From 4484-232 sp964486555 (lineage in GTDB: Bacteria; Thermotogota; Thermotogae; Thermotogales; Thermotogaceae), in NCBI GenBank assembly GCA_964486555.1, contig CAZANP010000031.1, positions 1 to 19,289 of the forward strand: 19,289 nt of DNA, in the 5' to 3' direction. The notes beneath the pieces are model-generated. The model ran no database searches. It was given only the letters and a program-made list of their open reading frames with translations, and was not told the origin of the DNA. Shown piece by piece: positions 1-7,489 of the stretch (the stretch's first letter is position 1; every line of letters starts with the position of its first letter). The translations under genes were made by a program, and so were the position numbers.

Positions 1-40
1 CCCGGGCATTAGCCCGTGGAAGCTGGCCTTGAGCCAGTAA
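1..40 (+). CDS. tnpB: TnpB (IS200/IS605 OrfB) C-terminal tail, partial
   Basis: Only the last twelve codons are present (PGISPWKLALSQ, stop TAA at 38-40). The peptide is identical to the last residues of the copy at 19132-19289, where more of the protein is visible and the RuvC-III motif can be read. TnpB is the RNA-guided endonuclease of IS200/IS605 elements, and its guide RNA is normally made from the tnpB 3' end plus the right end. Nothing can be said about whether this copy is intact upstream. Confidence 0.75.
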   Translation, partial: PGISPWKLALSQ

Positions 41-77
41 GAATCCCATCCCCTTTAGGGGATCGGGAGTGGGTCAA
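1..77 (+). mobile_element. Right end of an IS200/IS605-family element, copy A (truncated by the window edge)
   Basis: This is the 3' terminus of a tnpB-bearing element. The tnpB stop is at 38-40. It is followed by a hairpin, ATCCCC at 45-50 pairing with GGGGAT at 55-60 around a TTTA loop and flanked by CCC and GGG. The element ends at TCAA, 74-77. The edge is set by comparison with copy B: the two copies agree up to TCAA and diverge from the next base. TCAA is also the known right cleavage site of the related element IS608. The same 77 bases recur inverted at 19095-19171. The left end and the rest of the element lie outside the window. Confidence 0.85.
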
Positions 78-78
78 C

Positions 79-297
79 ATCCGTTACAGGGCTTGAGCGA
101 ACATCATAATCTGTTATAACCTTCGACCATATGTTATTCCCATTCGGATCTAAGCACTGCAGAATACCACACGCATCTACAATGTAAACATTGTTTCCAA
201 TGATGAGAGGTGCCGTATAAATTGCGCAAGATGAAACATGTTTCTGAGCGTGAACATTGATATTTTTCGTAGTTCTTAACAGTTGATATTGTATCAC
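79..297 (-). pseudogene. Remnant of a PQQ-like beta-propeller repeat protein cut by the IS element
   Basis: The frame reads about 73 residues and then runs into the IS right end after codon GAT (79-81). The peptide carries a recognisable PQQ/BamB-type propeller blade: a 'TAPLIIGNNVYIVD' strand pair, then 'LQCLDPNGNNIWSK', then the start of the next blade, 'VRSSPVTD'. Such blades normally occur in tandem in secreted or periplasmic proteins. The possible start is a GTG at 297, but an in-frame TAA lies two codons upstream, there is no good ribosome binding site and no signal peptide is visible. This is therefore best read as an internal fragment of a decayed gene. Its downstream part was lost or lies on the far side of the IS. 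The original function is unknown. Confidence 0.55.
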
Positions 298-322
298 TAT
301 TTAGATGATATTAATGATTTAT

Positions 323-352
323 TTGATACGACGAGCAACATACACGTATGAG
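323..352 (+). promoter_or_regulatory. Candidate promoter for the amino acid ABC importer
   Basis: TTGATA at 323-328 and TATGAG at 347-352 with an 18-base spacer form a possible sigma-70 type promoter. A second candidate -10, TAAAAT at 408-413, lies closer to the gene but has only a poor -35. The 298-443 stretch holds no other convincing feature. I looked for an ArgR-type box and did not find a clear one. Confidence 0.3.
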
Positions 353-443
353 AAGGTTCGATGTATCAAAAACAGATATATCTTTTTAAGCACATTGGGA
401 TGTGTGGTAAAATCTATCAAACACATGCTGGGGGGTGTTCATC

Positions 444-1187
444 GTGAGGAGATTTTTGGTGATATTGCTTGTCGTTATAATCTCTGGAATGATACTTGCT
501 GGTATAGTCGATGAGATCAAGAAAAGAGGCTACCTCATAGTTGGAACAGAGGCCACTTTTCCTCCCTTCGAATTCGTAGATGAAAAAACCAAAGAGATAG
601 TGGGATTCGACATCGATATAGCAAGGGAGATAGCAAAAGCTCTTGGTGTGAAACTGAAAGTCGAGGATATCGCCTTCGATGGTCTCATACCAAGTCTTCT
701 GACCAAAAAGATCGACCTCATAGCAGCCGCCATGACCATAACACCTGAGAGAGCAAAAGTCGTTTCCTTCTCAGATCCATACTTCACGGCAGGTCAAGTT
801 ATAGTGGTGAGAAAAGACAGTTTCATGCCAAAAACGTTTGAAGAATTGGTTGGTAAGAAAGTAGCCGTTCAACTCGGTACCACAGGGGATCTAGAAGTTT
901 CCAAAGTAGAAGGAATCGAAGTCGTCAGATTCACAAGATATACGGAAGCCTTTCTTGAGCTTCAAAATGGTAGGGTGGATGCTGTGGTTCTCGACTTTGC
1001 ACCAGCTCAGGCTTACGTCAAAATGAATCCAGGACTCGTCATATCAAGTGGCATACTTTCACAAGAAGAGTATGGAATTGCCGTTCGAAAGGAGGACAAA
1101 GATCTTTTAGAGGTTGTTAACACCGTTCTGAGGAATCTTAAAAAGAGTCCTTACGATATTCTGGTTGAGAAGTGGTTCAGCAAATGA
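444..1187 (+). CDS. Polar amino acid (probably arginine) ABC transporter, substrate-binding protein
   Basis: Secreted solute-binding protein of the bacterial type 3 (SBP_bac_3) family, 247 residues. A signal peptide is plain: two arginines at 2-3, then a hydrophobic stretch to about residue 19. The family motif GFDIDIAREIAKALG is at 54-68. The likely ligand residues are conserved: R103 for the carboxylate, the GTTGD loop at 145-149 and D184 for the alpha-amino group. From memory it closely matches the T. maritima arginine-binding protein TM0593, so arginine is the best guess, though specificity for other basic amino acids cannot be excluded. I start it at GTG 444, which has GGGGGGTG six bases upstream. 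A GTG at 435 would overlap that site. It is the first gene of a three-gene importer operon. Confidence 0.9.
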   Translation: MRRFLVILLVVIISGMILAGIVDEIKKRGYLIVGTEATFPPFEFVDEKTKEIVGFDIDIAREIAKALGVKLKVEDIAFDGLIPSLLTKKIDLIAAAMTITPERAKVVSFSDPYFTAGQVIVVRKDSFMPKTFEELVGKKVAVQLGTTGDLEVSKVEGIEVVRFTRYTEAFLELQNGRVDAVVLDFAPAQAYVKMNPGLVISSGILSQEEYGIAVRKEDKDLLEVVNTVLRNLKKSPYDILVEKWFSK

Positions 1188-1198
1188 GGTGAGGGATA

Positions 1199-1852
1199 AT
1201 GCCTTATTGGCTTGAGGTTCTAGCAAACAATTTCACATATCTTTTGGAGGGTGCGCTGAGCACCCTCCGTTTAACTTCTCTATCTGTCCTCATGGGACTC
1301 ATAATAGGAACGTTCGTGGGTATGGGAAGGCTCTCAAAGCATAAATTCTTGAATTATCCAGCCACTGTCTATGTCGAATTTATAAGAGGAACACCATTGC
1401 TGGTACAACTTTTCATAATTTATTTTGGACTTCCTCAACTTGGAATAAATCTTCCAAAGTATCCTGCTGCCATCGTTGCTCTCGGTATAAACAGTGGAGC
1501 TTACGTTGCCGAGATCGTTAGGGCAGGTATACAATCTGTTCCAAGGGGGCAGTATGAAGCTGCAAGGTCGCTGGGAATGACCCATGGCCAAGCCATGCGG
1601 TACATAATCCTTCCTCAAGCTTTTAGAAACATCCTACCTGCTCTTGGTAACGAATTCATAGCTATGACCAAGGATAGCTCCCTGGCATCCGTTATAGGTG
1701 TTACAGAATTGATGAGGACGGGACAGATCGTGATAAGCAGAACCTTTCAATCCTTCTCGATCTACGGGGGAGTAGCCATCATATACTTTGCTATGACTTT
1801 CACCATGTCCAGAATCGTCAGGTGGATAGAGAAAAAGGTGGCGATAAAATGA
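1199..1852 (+). CDS. Polar amino acid ABC transporter, permease
   Basis: Inner-membrane permease of the HisM/GlnP type, 217 residues, the usual length for this family. It has several hydrophobic spans (roughly 20-40, 55-78, 85-105 and 180-205). The cytoplasmic EAA loop that docks on the ATPase is clear at about 120-140, with EAARSLGMT followed by ILPQAFR. The start ATG has GAGGTGAGGG just upstream, 11 bases after the binding-protein stop, and the stop overlaps the ATPase start by four bases (ATGA). A single permease gene implies a homodimer in the complex. Confidence 0.93.
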   Translation: MPYWLEVLANNFTYLLEGALSTLRLTSLSVLMGLIIGTFVGMGRLSKHKFLNYPATVYVEFIRGTPLLVQLFIIYFGLPQLGINLPKYPAAIVALGINSGAYVAEIVRAGIQSVPRGQYEAARSLGMTHGQAMRYIILPQAFRNILPALGNEFIAMTKDSSLASVIGVTELMRTGQIVISRTFQSFSIYGGVAIIYFAMTFTMSRIVRWIEKKVAIK

Positions 1853-2586
1853 AGGAGGAGATATTGAGAATAGAGAACCTTCATAAATCCTTCGGCAAGT
1901 TGAAAGTCCTCAAAGGATTGAATTTGGTCGTTCACAAGGGGGAAGTTGTTGTCATAATAGGTCCAAGTGGTGGAGGGAAGAGCACCTTACTCAGATGTAT
2001 AAATCATCTTGAAAATTATCAAAAAGGGAAGATATATTTCAGAGGGGAATTAGTTACCGAAAAAACAAATTTGAACGAAGTGAGAGCAAGGATTGGAATG
2101 GTTTTTCAGCAATTCAATCTTTTCCCTCATCTTAGAGTGATCGATAACCTAACTCTAGCACCAGTTAAAGTCAGAGGTTTGTCCAGAGAAGAGGCGGAAA
2201 AAAAGGCAAAAAAACTTTTAGAACGCGTTGGACTCTCCGATAAGGTTTTCGAGTATCCTCACAAACTCTCTGGAGGACAGCAGCAGAGAGTAGCCATAGC
2301 AAGAGCCCTCATGATGGATCCAGATCTGATGCTCTTTGATGAACCAACTTCAGCTTTGGATCCAGAACTCGTTTGGGAAGTTCTCGAAGTCATGAAAGAC
2401 CTGGCAAAGAGTGGTATGACGATGATCGTTGTAACTCACGAAATGGGATTTGCAAAGGAAGTTGCGAACAGAATCGTTTTCATCGATGGTGGAGTGATAG
2501 TTGAAGAAGGAACTCCTGATGAGATGTTTAAAGAACCCAAAAATCCCAGAACGAGGGAATTTTTAAGGAGAATTTTGGAAGTCTAA
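1849..2586 (+). CDS. Polar amino acid ABC transporter, ATP-binding protein (GlnQ/HisP type)
   Basis: ATPase that powers the importer, 245 residues. All motifs are present: Walker A GPSGGGKST at 38-46, Q-loop glutamine near 87, signature LSGGQQ at 140-145, Walker B LMLFDEP with catalytic E165, and switch histidine H197. I start at ATG 1849, which overlaps the permease stop and has AAGGTGG upstream. An in-frame ATG at 1822 lies inside the permease gene and has no ribosome binding site. The 3' end overlaps a small minus-strand gene by 24 bases. No convincing terminator is visible directly after the stop. Confidence 0.94.
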   Translation: MKEEILRIENLHKSFGKLKVLKGLNLVVHKGEVVVIIGPSGGGKSTLLRCINHLENYQKGKIYFRGELVTEKTNLNEVRARIGMVFQQFNLFPHLRVIDNLTLAPVKVRGLSREEAEKKAKKLLERVGLSDKVFEYPHKLSGGQQQRVAIARALMMDPDLMLFDEPTSALDPELVWEVLEVMKDLAKSGMTMIVVTHEMGFAKEVANRIVFIDGGVIVEEGTPDEMFKEPKNPRTREFLRRILEV

Positions 2587-2766
2587 TCCTCGTACCTTTC
2601 TGTTTCTGCCTATCTCTAGGTGAAAAAAAGGGGTTACGAGCGACACATTCACAGATGCGTCTTTTTTCACTTCATGGGCTTCGAACAAGTTATATATGAC
2701 GAAGAAAATTGCCAGCACCATCAATATCGTGAAAATCCTGCGAGATATTTTCAGAAAACTCGGCAT
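2563..2766 (-). CDS. Small membrane-anchored protein of unknown function
   Basis: A 67-residue frame with one strong transmembrane or signal-anchor helix (about 11-27, ILMVLAIFFVIYNLF), preceded by KISRR. That suggests the C-terminal 40 residues lie outside the cytoplasm. A ribosome binding site, GGGAGG, lies 11 bases before the ATG. The frame fills the only sizeable gap between neighbours and overlaps the importer ATPase 3' end by 24 bases, tail to tail. I do not recognise the family. Charge and hydrophobicity patterns look protein-like, but the gene could be spurious. A weak -10 (TATATT, minus strand at 2815-2820) lies upstream. Confidence 0.5.
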   Translation of the reverse strand: MPSFLKISRRIFTILMVLAIFFVIYNLFEAHEVKKDASVNVSLVTPFFHLEIGRNRKVRGLDFQNSP

Positions 2767-2821
2767 TTATTAAAAAACCTCCCACTAATGAAATCAACCT
2801 AATTATTCACAGAAATATAAC

Positions 2822-2850
2822 GGTGGAGTGTCTCTCTACAGAGATATAAT
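2822..2850 (+). promoter_or_regulatory. Candidate promoter of the iron alcohol dehydrogenase gene
   Basis: A perfect TATAAT -10 lies at 2845-2850, 33 bases before the start codon; no good -35 sits at 17 bases. A short dyad, TCTCT-CTAC-AGAGA at 2831-2844, lies immediately upstream of the -10 and could be an operator, but this is speculative. The gene has a near-ideal ribosome binding site, GGAGGTGA, at 2870-2877. Confidence 0.4.
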
Positions 2851-2883
2851 TTTATCAGAAACCGTGTCTGGAGGTGAGATGAG

Positions 2884-4044
2884 ATGGAAAACTTCACATT
2901 TCACAACCCGACGAAGATCATATTCGGAAAGAACACCATCCCAAGAGTAGGAGAGGAAATAAAAGAGTATGGCCTCAAAAAGGTTCTGTTTCTCTACGGA
3001 AGGGGTTCTATAAAGAGAAACGGTGTTTACGATCAAGTCGTCGAATCTCTGAAGAAAAATGGGATAGAATGGATCGAAGTTTCAGGTGTGAAACCAAATC
3101 CTGTTCTTTCGAAAGTGCATGAAGCAATAGAGAAAGCGAGGGAAGCGAATGTGGAAGGAATTCTCGCAGTTGGTGGAGGCAGTGTTATAGATTCGGCTAA
3201 AGCCATAGCAGCGGGTTTCTATTATGAAGGAGACATATGGGATGCGTTCACAGGAGATTACGAAATAGAGAAAGCCTTACCCATATTCACCATACTCACG
3301 ATCTCTGCTACAGGTTCGGAGATGAATGGAAACGCTGTGGTAACGAATGAAAAGACTAATCAAAAATACGCTTTTTCTTCGGAACATGTCTACCCAAAGG
3401 TTTCCATCATAGATCCAACGGTTCAGTTTACACTACCGAAGGAGCAAACAGTGTATGGAGCGGTAGATGCCATCGCTCACGTCCTTGAATACTACTTCGA
3501 TGGGTCTGTGTGCCTCGTTCATGACAGGATATCCGAATCCCTTGTGAAGACCATAATGGAGATGACAGAGATTCTGATAGAAGATCCTGAAAATTACGAG
3601 GCAAGGGCTAATCTTGCATGGAGTGCTACCCTTGCATTGAACGGTTTAACGGATGCAGGGAGTAAAGGAGGAGATTGGGCATCTCATGCGATAGAACACT
3701 CCCTAAGTGCTCTGTATGACATAGCTCATGGTGCGGGGCTTGCGATAGTCTTCCCAGCGTGGATGAAATATGTGTATAAAGAAAACATGGGGAAATTTGA
3801 GAGGTTTTCAAAAGAGATATTCGGTCTTGAAGGATCCGGCGAGAATCTGGTTTTATCAGGTATAGAGAGGTTCAAAGCCTGGCTCAAAAAAGTGGGAGCT
3901 CCTGTCTCTCTTAAAGATGCCGATATTCCAGAGGAGGATATAGAAAAGATAGCGGACAACGCCAGTATGAAAGCGCCTCTTGGAAAACTCAAGAAATTGT
4001 ATAGAGAGGACATTCTTGAGATACTGAGATTAGCAGTTCAATAG
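2884..4044 (+). CDS. Iron-containing alcohol dehydrogenase, NADPH-dependent (butanol dehydrogenase/YqhD type)
   Basis: Cytoplasmic group III alcohol dehydrogenase, 386 residues, reducing aldehydes or oxidising alcohols. The nucleotide-binding GGGS is at 97-100 followed by D103. The GSIKRNG stretch near 41-47 resembles the NADP-preferring members. Metal ligands expected for the family are all present: D195, H199, H268 and H282. From memory it is close to T. maritima TM0820, a structurally known NADPH-dependent butanol dehydrogenase homologue. Its C-terminus looks slightly shorter. It has its own promoter region and is monocistronic, ending three bases from the stop of the converging aminopeptidase gene. 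The true substrate is unknown; a role in redox balance or aldehyde removal during fermentation is an inference. Confidence 0.92.
   Translation: MENFTFHNPTKIIFGKNTIPRVGEEIKEYGLKKVLFLYGRGSIKRNGVYDQVVESLKKNGIEWIEVSGVKPNPVLSKVHEAIEKAREANVEGILAVGGGSVIDSAKAIAAGFYYEGDIWDAFTGDYEIEKALPIFTILTISATGSEMNGNAVVTNEKTNQKYAFSSEHVYPKVSIIDPTVQFTLPKEQTVYGAVDAIAHVLEYYFDGSVCLVHDRISESLVKTIMEMTEILIEDPENYEARANLAWSATLALNGLTDAGSKGGDWASHAIEHSLSALYDIAHGAGLAIVFPAWMKYVYKENMGKFERFSKEIFGLEGSGENLVLSGIERFKAWLKKVGAPVSLKDADIPEEDIEKIADNASMKAPLGKLKKLYREDILEILRLAVQ
3984..4020 (-). terminator. Possible terminator for the minus-strand operon, inside the dehydrogenase 3' end
   Basis: On the minus strand CTCAAGAA (4020-4013) pairs with TTCTTGAG (3995-3988), an 8-bp stem with a 17-base loop, followed by TTTT (3987-3984). 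It lies about 30 bases after the pepP-like stop and inside the coding region of the converging gene. The long loop and short U tract make this only moderately convincing. Confidence 0.35.
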
Positions 4045-4047
4045 TGT

Positions 4048-5124
4048 TCAGACGGTGATAATCTCTCGCGGAAGGGAGGTCAAAATCTCCCTTCCCTCTT
4101 TTCTTAAAACGACATCTTCCTCGATTCTGACGCCGAAGCGTCCTTCAAGATATATACCGGGTTCTATGGTAACCACCGAATTCTCCGGTAGTTTTTCCTC
4201 ATTCCTGGTGCTGACCCTTGGTGCTTCATGGACCTCTATTCCAAGGCCATGCCCAAGACCGTGTCCGAACATGGGGCCGTATCCTTTGCTACTTATGAAA
4301 TCTCTTGCAACGCTGTCCAGCTCTTTCCCAGTTATACCAGCTCGGGCTTTCTCAAGAGCCCTGCTTTGAGCTTCGAAGACTATGGAATGAATCTCTTTGA
4401 AATCATCAGAAGGCTCTCCTATACACACCATCCTGGTTATATCCGAGGAGTAACCGTTCAACCTTGCTCCGAAATCGAAAACGATAGGTTCATGCTTCTC
4501 TATCTTCTTATCGCTCGCTCTTCCATGAGGCAGTGCGGATCTCCAACCAGATGCTACAATGGTTTCGAAAGCAGCGGATTCTGCTCCCAAAATTTTCATT
4601 CTGTATTCAAGGTATGCCGCCACTTCTTTCTCCTTCATACCAGGCTTTAGGATCTCCAGGGTTTGCTTGAACGCTTCTTCCGCCAGTTTTACAGCTTCTC
4701 TGATCCTTCCGATTTCTTCCTCATCTTTACTCATCCTGAGGAGAGCTATGTATTTATCCACGGGCACGAGTTCGAGTTCCAGTCTTTCTCTAAGCTGGTT
4801 GTAGACGTACAGGGAAATTCTACTCTCTTCTATTCCTAATTTTTTCAGAGGGAGTTCATTCAGAATTCCTTTTAAGAAATCGAAGATTTCCCCCTCCCTG
4901 TACTCTACGATCTCGAAGTTCGTTTCCTTTTTTGCCTGCTCCGTGTATCTGGGATCCGTTATGAGTTTTCTGAAATCCCTGTGAAGGATCAGGATACTGA
5001 AAGATCCTGTAAAACCTGAGAAATAAAATGAACTCGCTTTCGAAGAGTTTTCGAAATTTATTATCATCACGGCATCGAGGTTCTCGCTTTCAACTTGCTT
5101 CATTAACTTATCTACCCTATCCAT
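4048..5124 (-). CDS. Xaa-Pro aminopeptidase / prolidase-type metallopeptidase (M24B)
   Basis: Cytoplasmic dinuclear-metal peptidase that cleaves an N-terminal residue before proline, or Xaa-Pro dipeptides, 358 residues. The N-terminal creatinase-like domain covers about 1-130 and the pita-bread catalytic domain covers 135-358. All five metal ligands can be assigned: D217, D228, H292, E321 and E335. Helper histidines are H288 and H299 in the GHGLGHGLGIEVHE motif. The start has AAGGAGGGAG upstream and follows the ABC exporter by 12 bases, making this the last gene of the 14-gene operon. Aminopeptidase P and dipeptidase activities cannot be told apart from sequence alone. Confidence 0.92.
   Translation of the reverse strand: MDRVDKLMKQVESENLDAVMIINFENSSKASSFYFSGFTGSFSILILHRDFRKLITDPRYTEQAKKETNFEIVEYREGEIFDFLKGILNELPLKKLGIEESRISLYVYNQLRERLELELVPVDKYIALLRMSKDEEEIGRIREAVKLAEEAFKQTLEILKPGMKEKEVAAYLEYRMKILGAESAAFETIVASGWRSALPHGRASDKKIEKHEPIVFDFGARLNGYSSDITRMVCIGEPSDDFKEIHSIVFEAQSRALEKARAGITGKELDSVARDFISSKGYGPMFGHGLGHGLGIEVHEAPRVSTRNEEKLPENSVVTIEPGIYLEGRFGVRIEEDVVLRKEGREILTSLPREIITV
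4070..4105 (+). terminator. Probable rho-independent terminator of the alcohol dehydrogenase gene, inside the peptidase 3' end
   Basis: GGAAGGGAG (4070-4078) pairs perfectly with CTCCCTTCC (4087-4095) over 9 bp with an 8-base loop, followed by the pyrimidine run CTCTTTTCTT. It begins 26 bases after the dehydrogenase stop. The minus strand has no T run after it, so it is oriented for the plus-strand transcript. It encodes part of the C-terminus of the converging aminopeptidase. Confidence 0.65.
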
Positions 5125-5136
5125 ATTTCTCCCTCC

Positions 5137-6873
5137 TTATATCTCGAATTGTACCTCGTAGAGTTTATAATAGACTCCTCTTCTCCTGAGGAGTTCTCTG
5201 TGTCTCCCTTCCTCCACCACCTGACCGTTATGAACAACGATTATTTTATCCGCATCTTTGACTGTGGATAGTCTGTGAGCTATCATTATAACCGTCCTAT
5301 CCTTTGACAATTCCCTCAAGGCCTTTTGTATCCTTGTTTCCGTTTCAACGTCGATGTTGCTCGTCGCCTCATCCAGAACCAGTATCTTGGAATCGAAAAG
5401 AACAGCTCTTGCAAGAACTATCAGCTGTCTTTCACCAGATGATAAAGTTGTACCCCTCTCTACAACTTCATAGTGGATCCCTTTTTCCAATTTGTTCACT
5501 ATGTCCAAAGCATACACTTTTTCCAGAGCTTCTAGGACTTTCTCTTCTGGGATGTTCTCATCGAATAAACGAATGTTGTCTAGAATCGTTCCAGAGAAAA
5601 GAACGACATCTTGTGGAACGACTGCTATCTCTCTTCTCAAAGATTTCAAGTCGTACTCCTGAAGAGGAATACCATCAATCAGTATGACTCCTTTCTGGGG
5701 AACGTAAAGTCCATTCAAAAGATTCATGAGAGATGTTTTTCCCGCCCCTGTCTCTCCAACAATGGCTGTAAGATATCCCGGAACGAATATTATGTTCACA
5801 TCTTTGAGTACCCACCTGTTTCCATCGTAGCTGAACCATACGTTTTTGAATTCCACAACACCTTTTTCGACATGCTTTCTTCCATCAGGTTTTCCAAGCT
5901 TTTCTTCATTCTCTTTAAACAGGTTGAATATCTTCTCAGCCGAGGCCATTGAATTTTGAACGATATCGTACTTCTCTGCTATATCTCTGAGAGGGGCAAA
6001 GAACATGTCAAGGTAGGAGGCGAAAGCATACAACGCGCCAAAACCTATCGTTTTGTTCATTATGTACTTTGCACCGAACCAGATTATCAAACTGAGTCCC
6101 AAGAAGTAAAGGAAATCCATGAAAGGTCTGAATATGCCGAAAACGTACAACTGCTTTATCAGGGATTTATAATAATCTTTAGCGATGTTGTCGAACTCCT
6201 TCTTTTTTTGCTCTTCTGCGTTGAAGATCTTCACAACACTCACACCAGCTATGTGTTCTGCTAAGAAAGCGTTTATCCTCGCAAGATTGGTTCTGACCAT
6301 CCTGTATACCTTTCTGTCGAAGTATCTGAAAAGAATCATGGAAGCTATGACTATGGGGAAAATGTAGGATAAATGAATGAAGAGAATCTTGCTCAGCTGT
6401 ATCAAAGATATTATGATACCACCGAGTAGAAAAATGTCTTTTATGATACTTGTCACAACAGTTGTGAAGAATTCCTGTACGTTCTGTGTGTCGTTCACGA
6501 TTCTGGTGGTTATCCTTCCAGAAGGGTTCTTATCGAAAAATGACATTGGAAGTCTCATTACATGATTGAAGAGATCTCTTCTGATATCGTAGACGATCCT
6601 TGCCCCCAGATAAGACGTCAAGTATATGTTTCCATAATTCAGGAAGAATCTGAGAATCAGAACTATCAGAAACAGAATGCCAGCTTTTATAACACCGGCT
6701 ATTCTATCGTCAACAGGTATATTCTGATTGTTTATATAACTGTCTATGGCGTCTTTCACGATTCTTGGAGGCATGATTTCAACGTAGGTCGATACCAGAA
6801 CTATCACTATTGCTAGAACAAAGAGATACCAATAAGGTTTCGCATATGAGAGAAGCTTCGTTTCCGCTTTCAT
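5137..6873 (-). CDS. ABC exporter half-transporter (MsbA/MDR type, fused membrane and ATPase domains)
   Basis: 578 residues: a six-helix exporter domain (about 15-310) followed by a nucleotide-binding domain (about 335-578). Motifs are complete: Walker A GETGAGKT 373-380, Q421, signature LSSGE 477-481, Walker B ILVLDEATS with catalytic E502, and H533. With a canonical site and no partner gene next door it probably works as a homodimer, unlike the heterodimeric TM0287/TM0288 exporter known from T. maritima. The substrate (lipid, drug or peptide) is unknown. I start at ATG 6873, which has AAGGTGA five bases upstream; an ATG at 6888 would overlap the upstream gene and has no such site. It follows the phosphatase gene by 11 bases. 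Confidence 0.92.
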   Translation of the reverse strand: MKAETKLLSYAKPYWYLFVLAIVIVLVSTYVEIMPPRIVKDAIDSYINNQNIPVDDRIAGVIKAGILFLIVLILRFFLNYGNIYLTSYLGARIVYDIRRDLFNHVMRLPMSFFDKNPSGRITTRIVNDTQNVQEFFTTVVTSIIKDIFLLGGIIISLIQLSKILFIHLSYIFPIVIASMILFRYFDRKVYRMVRTNLARINAFLAEHIAGVSVVKIFNAEEQKKKEFDNIAKDYYKSLIKQLYVFGIFRPFMDFLYFLGLSLIIWFGAKYIMNKTIGFGALYAFASYLDMFFAPLRDIAEKYDIVQNSMASAEKIFNLFKENEEKLGKPDGRKHVEKGVVEFKNVWFSYDGNRWVLKDVNIIFVPGYLTAIVGETGAGKTSLMNLLNGLYVPQKGVILIDGIPLQEYDLKSLRREIAVVPQDVVLFSGTILDNIRLFDENIPEEKVLEALEKVYALDIVNKLEKGIHYEVVERGTTLSSGERQLIVLARAVLFDSKILVLDEATSNIDVETETRIQKALRELSKDRTVIMIAHRLSTVKDADKIIVVHNGQVVEEGRHRELLRRRGVYYKLYEVQFEI

Positions 6874-6884
6874 AAAGATCACCT

Positions 6885-7481
6885 TCACAAATGCGATGTA
6901 TCGTTCAACACCAATATCCTGGGATTATCAGAAAATTCAACAACTGTTACGGAAGCGTTCTCCAGTTTGAATCTCCTATGCTCCGTTACCGGTATTCCCA
7001 GAATCCAGGACACGAAGGTTTTCAAAGCCAGTGCGTGAGAGACGATGACTATATCCCCTTCATGATCTTTCAAGATCTCTTTGACTGTTTTAACCATCCT
7101 TCTTTGAAGATTTCCAAGAGACTCTATTCCTTTTATATCGACTTCTGGATCGACGTTCCATCTATGGAATTCTTCACCGTACCTGTCCAAAACCTCCTCA
7201 AGAGTTAAACCGTTCCAAAGAGATATATCACACTCTTTCAGATCTTCAACGCATACTGGTTTCATGAGATGAACCCTTGCTATCTCTTCAGCCGTTCTGT
7301 ATGCTCTACTTAAAGGACTCGTGTAAACGGCTTCTATCGGAACGTAGGAGAATCTCAAAGCCAGTTTTTTCGCTTGAATTACTCCTTCCTCACTCAACTC
7401 CGTATCCACGTTACCCTGCCACAGGCGTTTTTCGTTCCAAGTAGTTTTCCCATGTCTTACAAGGTACAACAGCAGTCTCAT
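6885..7481 (-). CDS. Histidine phosphatase (phosphoglycerate-mutase-like)
   Basis: Branch-1 histidine phosphatase superfamily, 198 residues. The catalytic RHG is at residues 9-11 right after the first strand, followed by SPLSRAYRTA, an acidic 'KECDISLWNG' segment and a late VSHALALK with the second catalytic histidine. The length and the K(T)TWN continuation suit small broad-range phosphatases (CobC/GpmB-like), so true phosphoglycerate mutase activity is uncertain. The start is ambiguous: ATG 7481 has GAGGTG directly adjacent, while GTG 7493 overlaps the argF stop (GTGA) but has no ribosome binding site. The short N-terminus typical of the family favours 7481. Confidence 0.85.
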   Translation of the reverse strand: MRLLLYLVRHGKTTWNEKRLWQGNVDTELSEEGVIQAKKLALRFSYVPIEAVYTSPLSRAYRTAEEIARVHLMKPVCVEDLKECDISLWNGLTLEEVLDRYGEEFHRWNVDPEVDIKGIESLGNLQRRMVKTVKEILKDHEGDIVIVSHALALKTFVSWILGIPVTEHRRFKLENASVTVVEFSDNPRILVLNDTSHL

Positions 7482-7489
7482 CACCTCTA

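Noticed and set aside
298..443. ArgR operator before the arginine-type importer
   Set aside because: AT-rich stretches look superficially like half sites, but no paired TGAAT/ATTCA arrangement with proper spacing was found.
305..514. Plus-strand frame of 69 codons before the binding-protein gene
   Set aside because: Overlaps the importer start out of frame and has no ribosome binding site or protein-like pattern; the region fits a promoter and leader.
2587..2660. Terminator after the importer ATPase
   Set aside because: CTCGTACC and GGTTACGAG could pair only with a bulge and a loop of about 40 bases, and no T tract follows.
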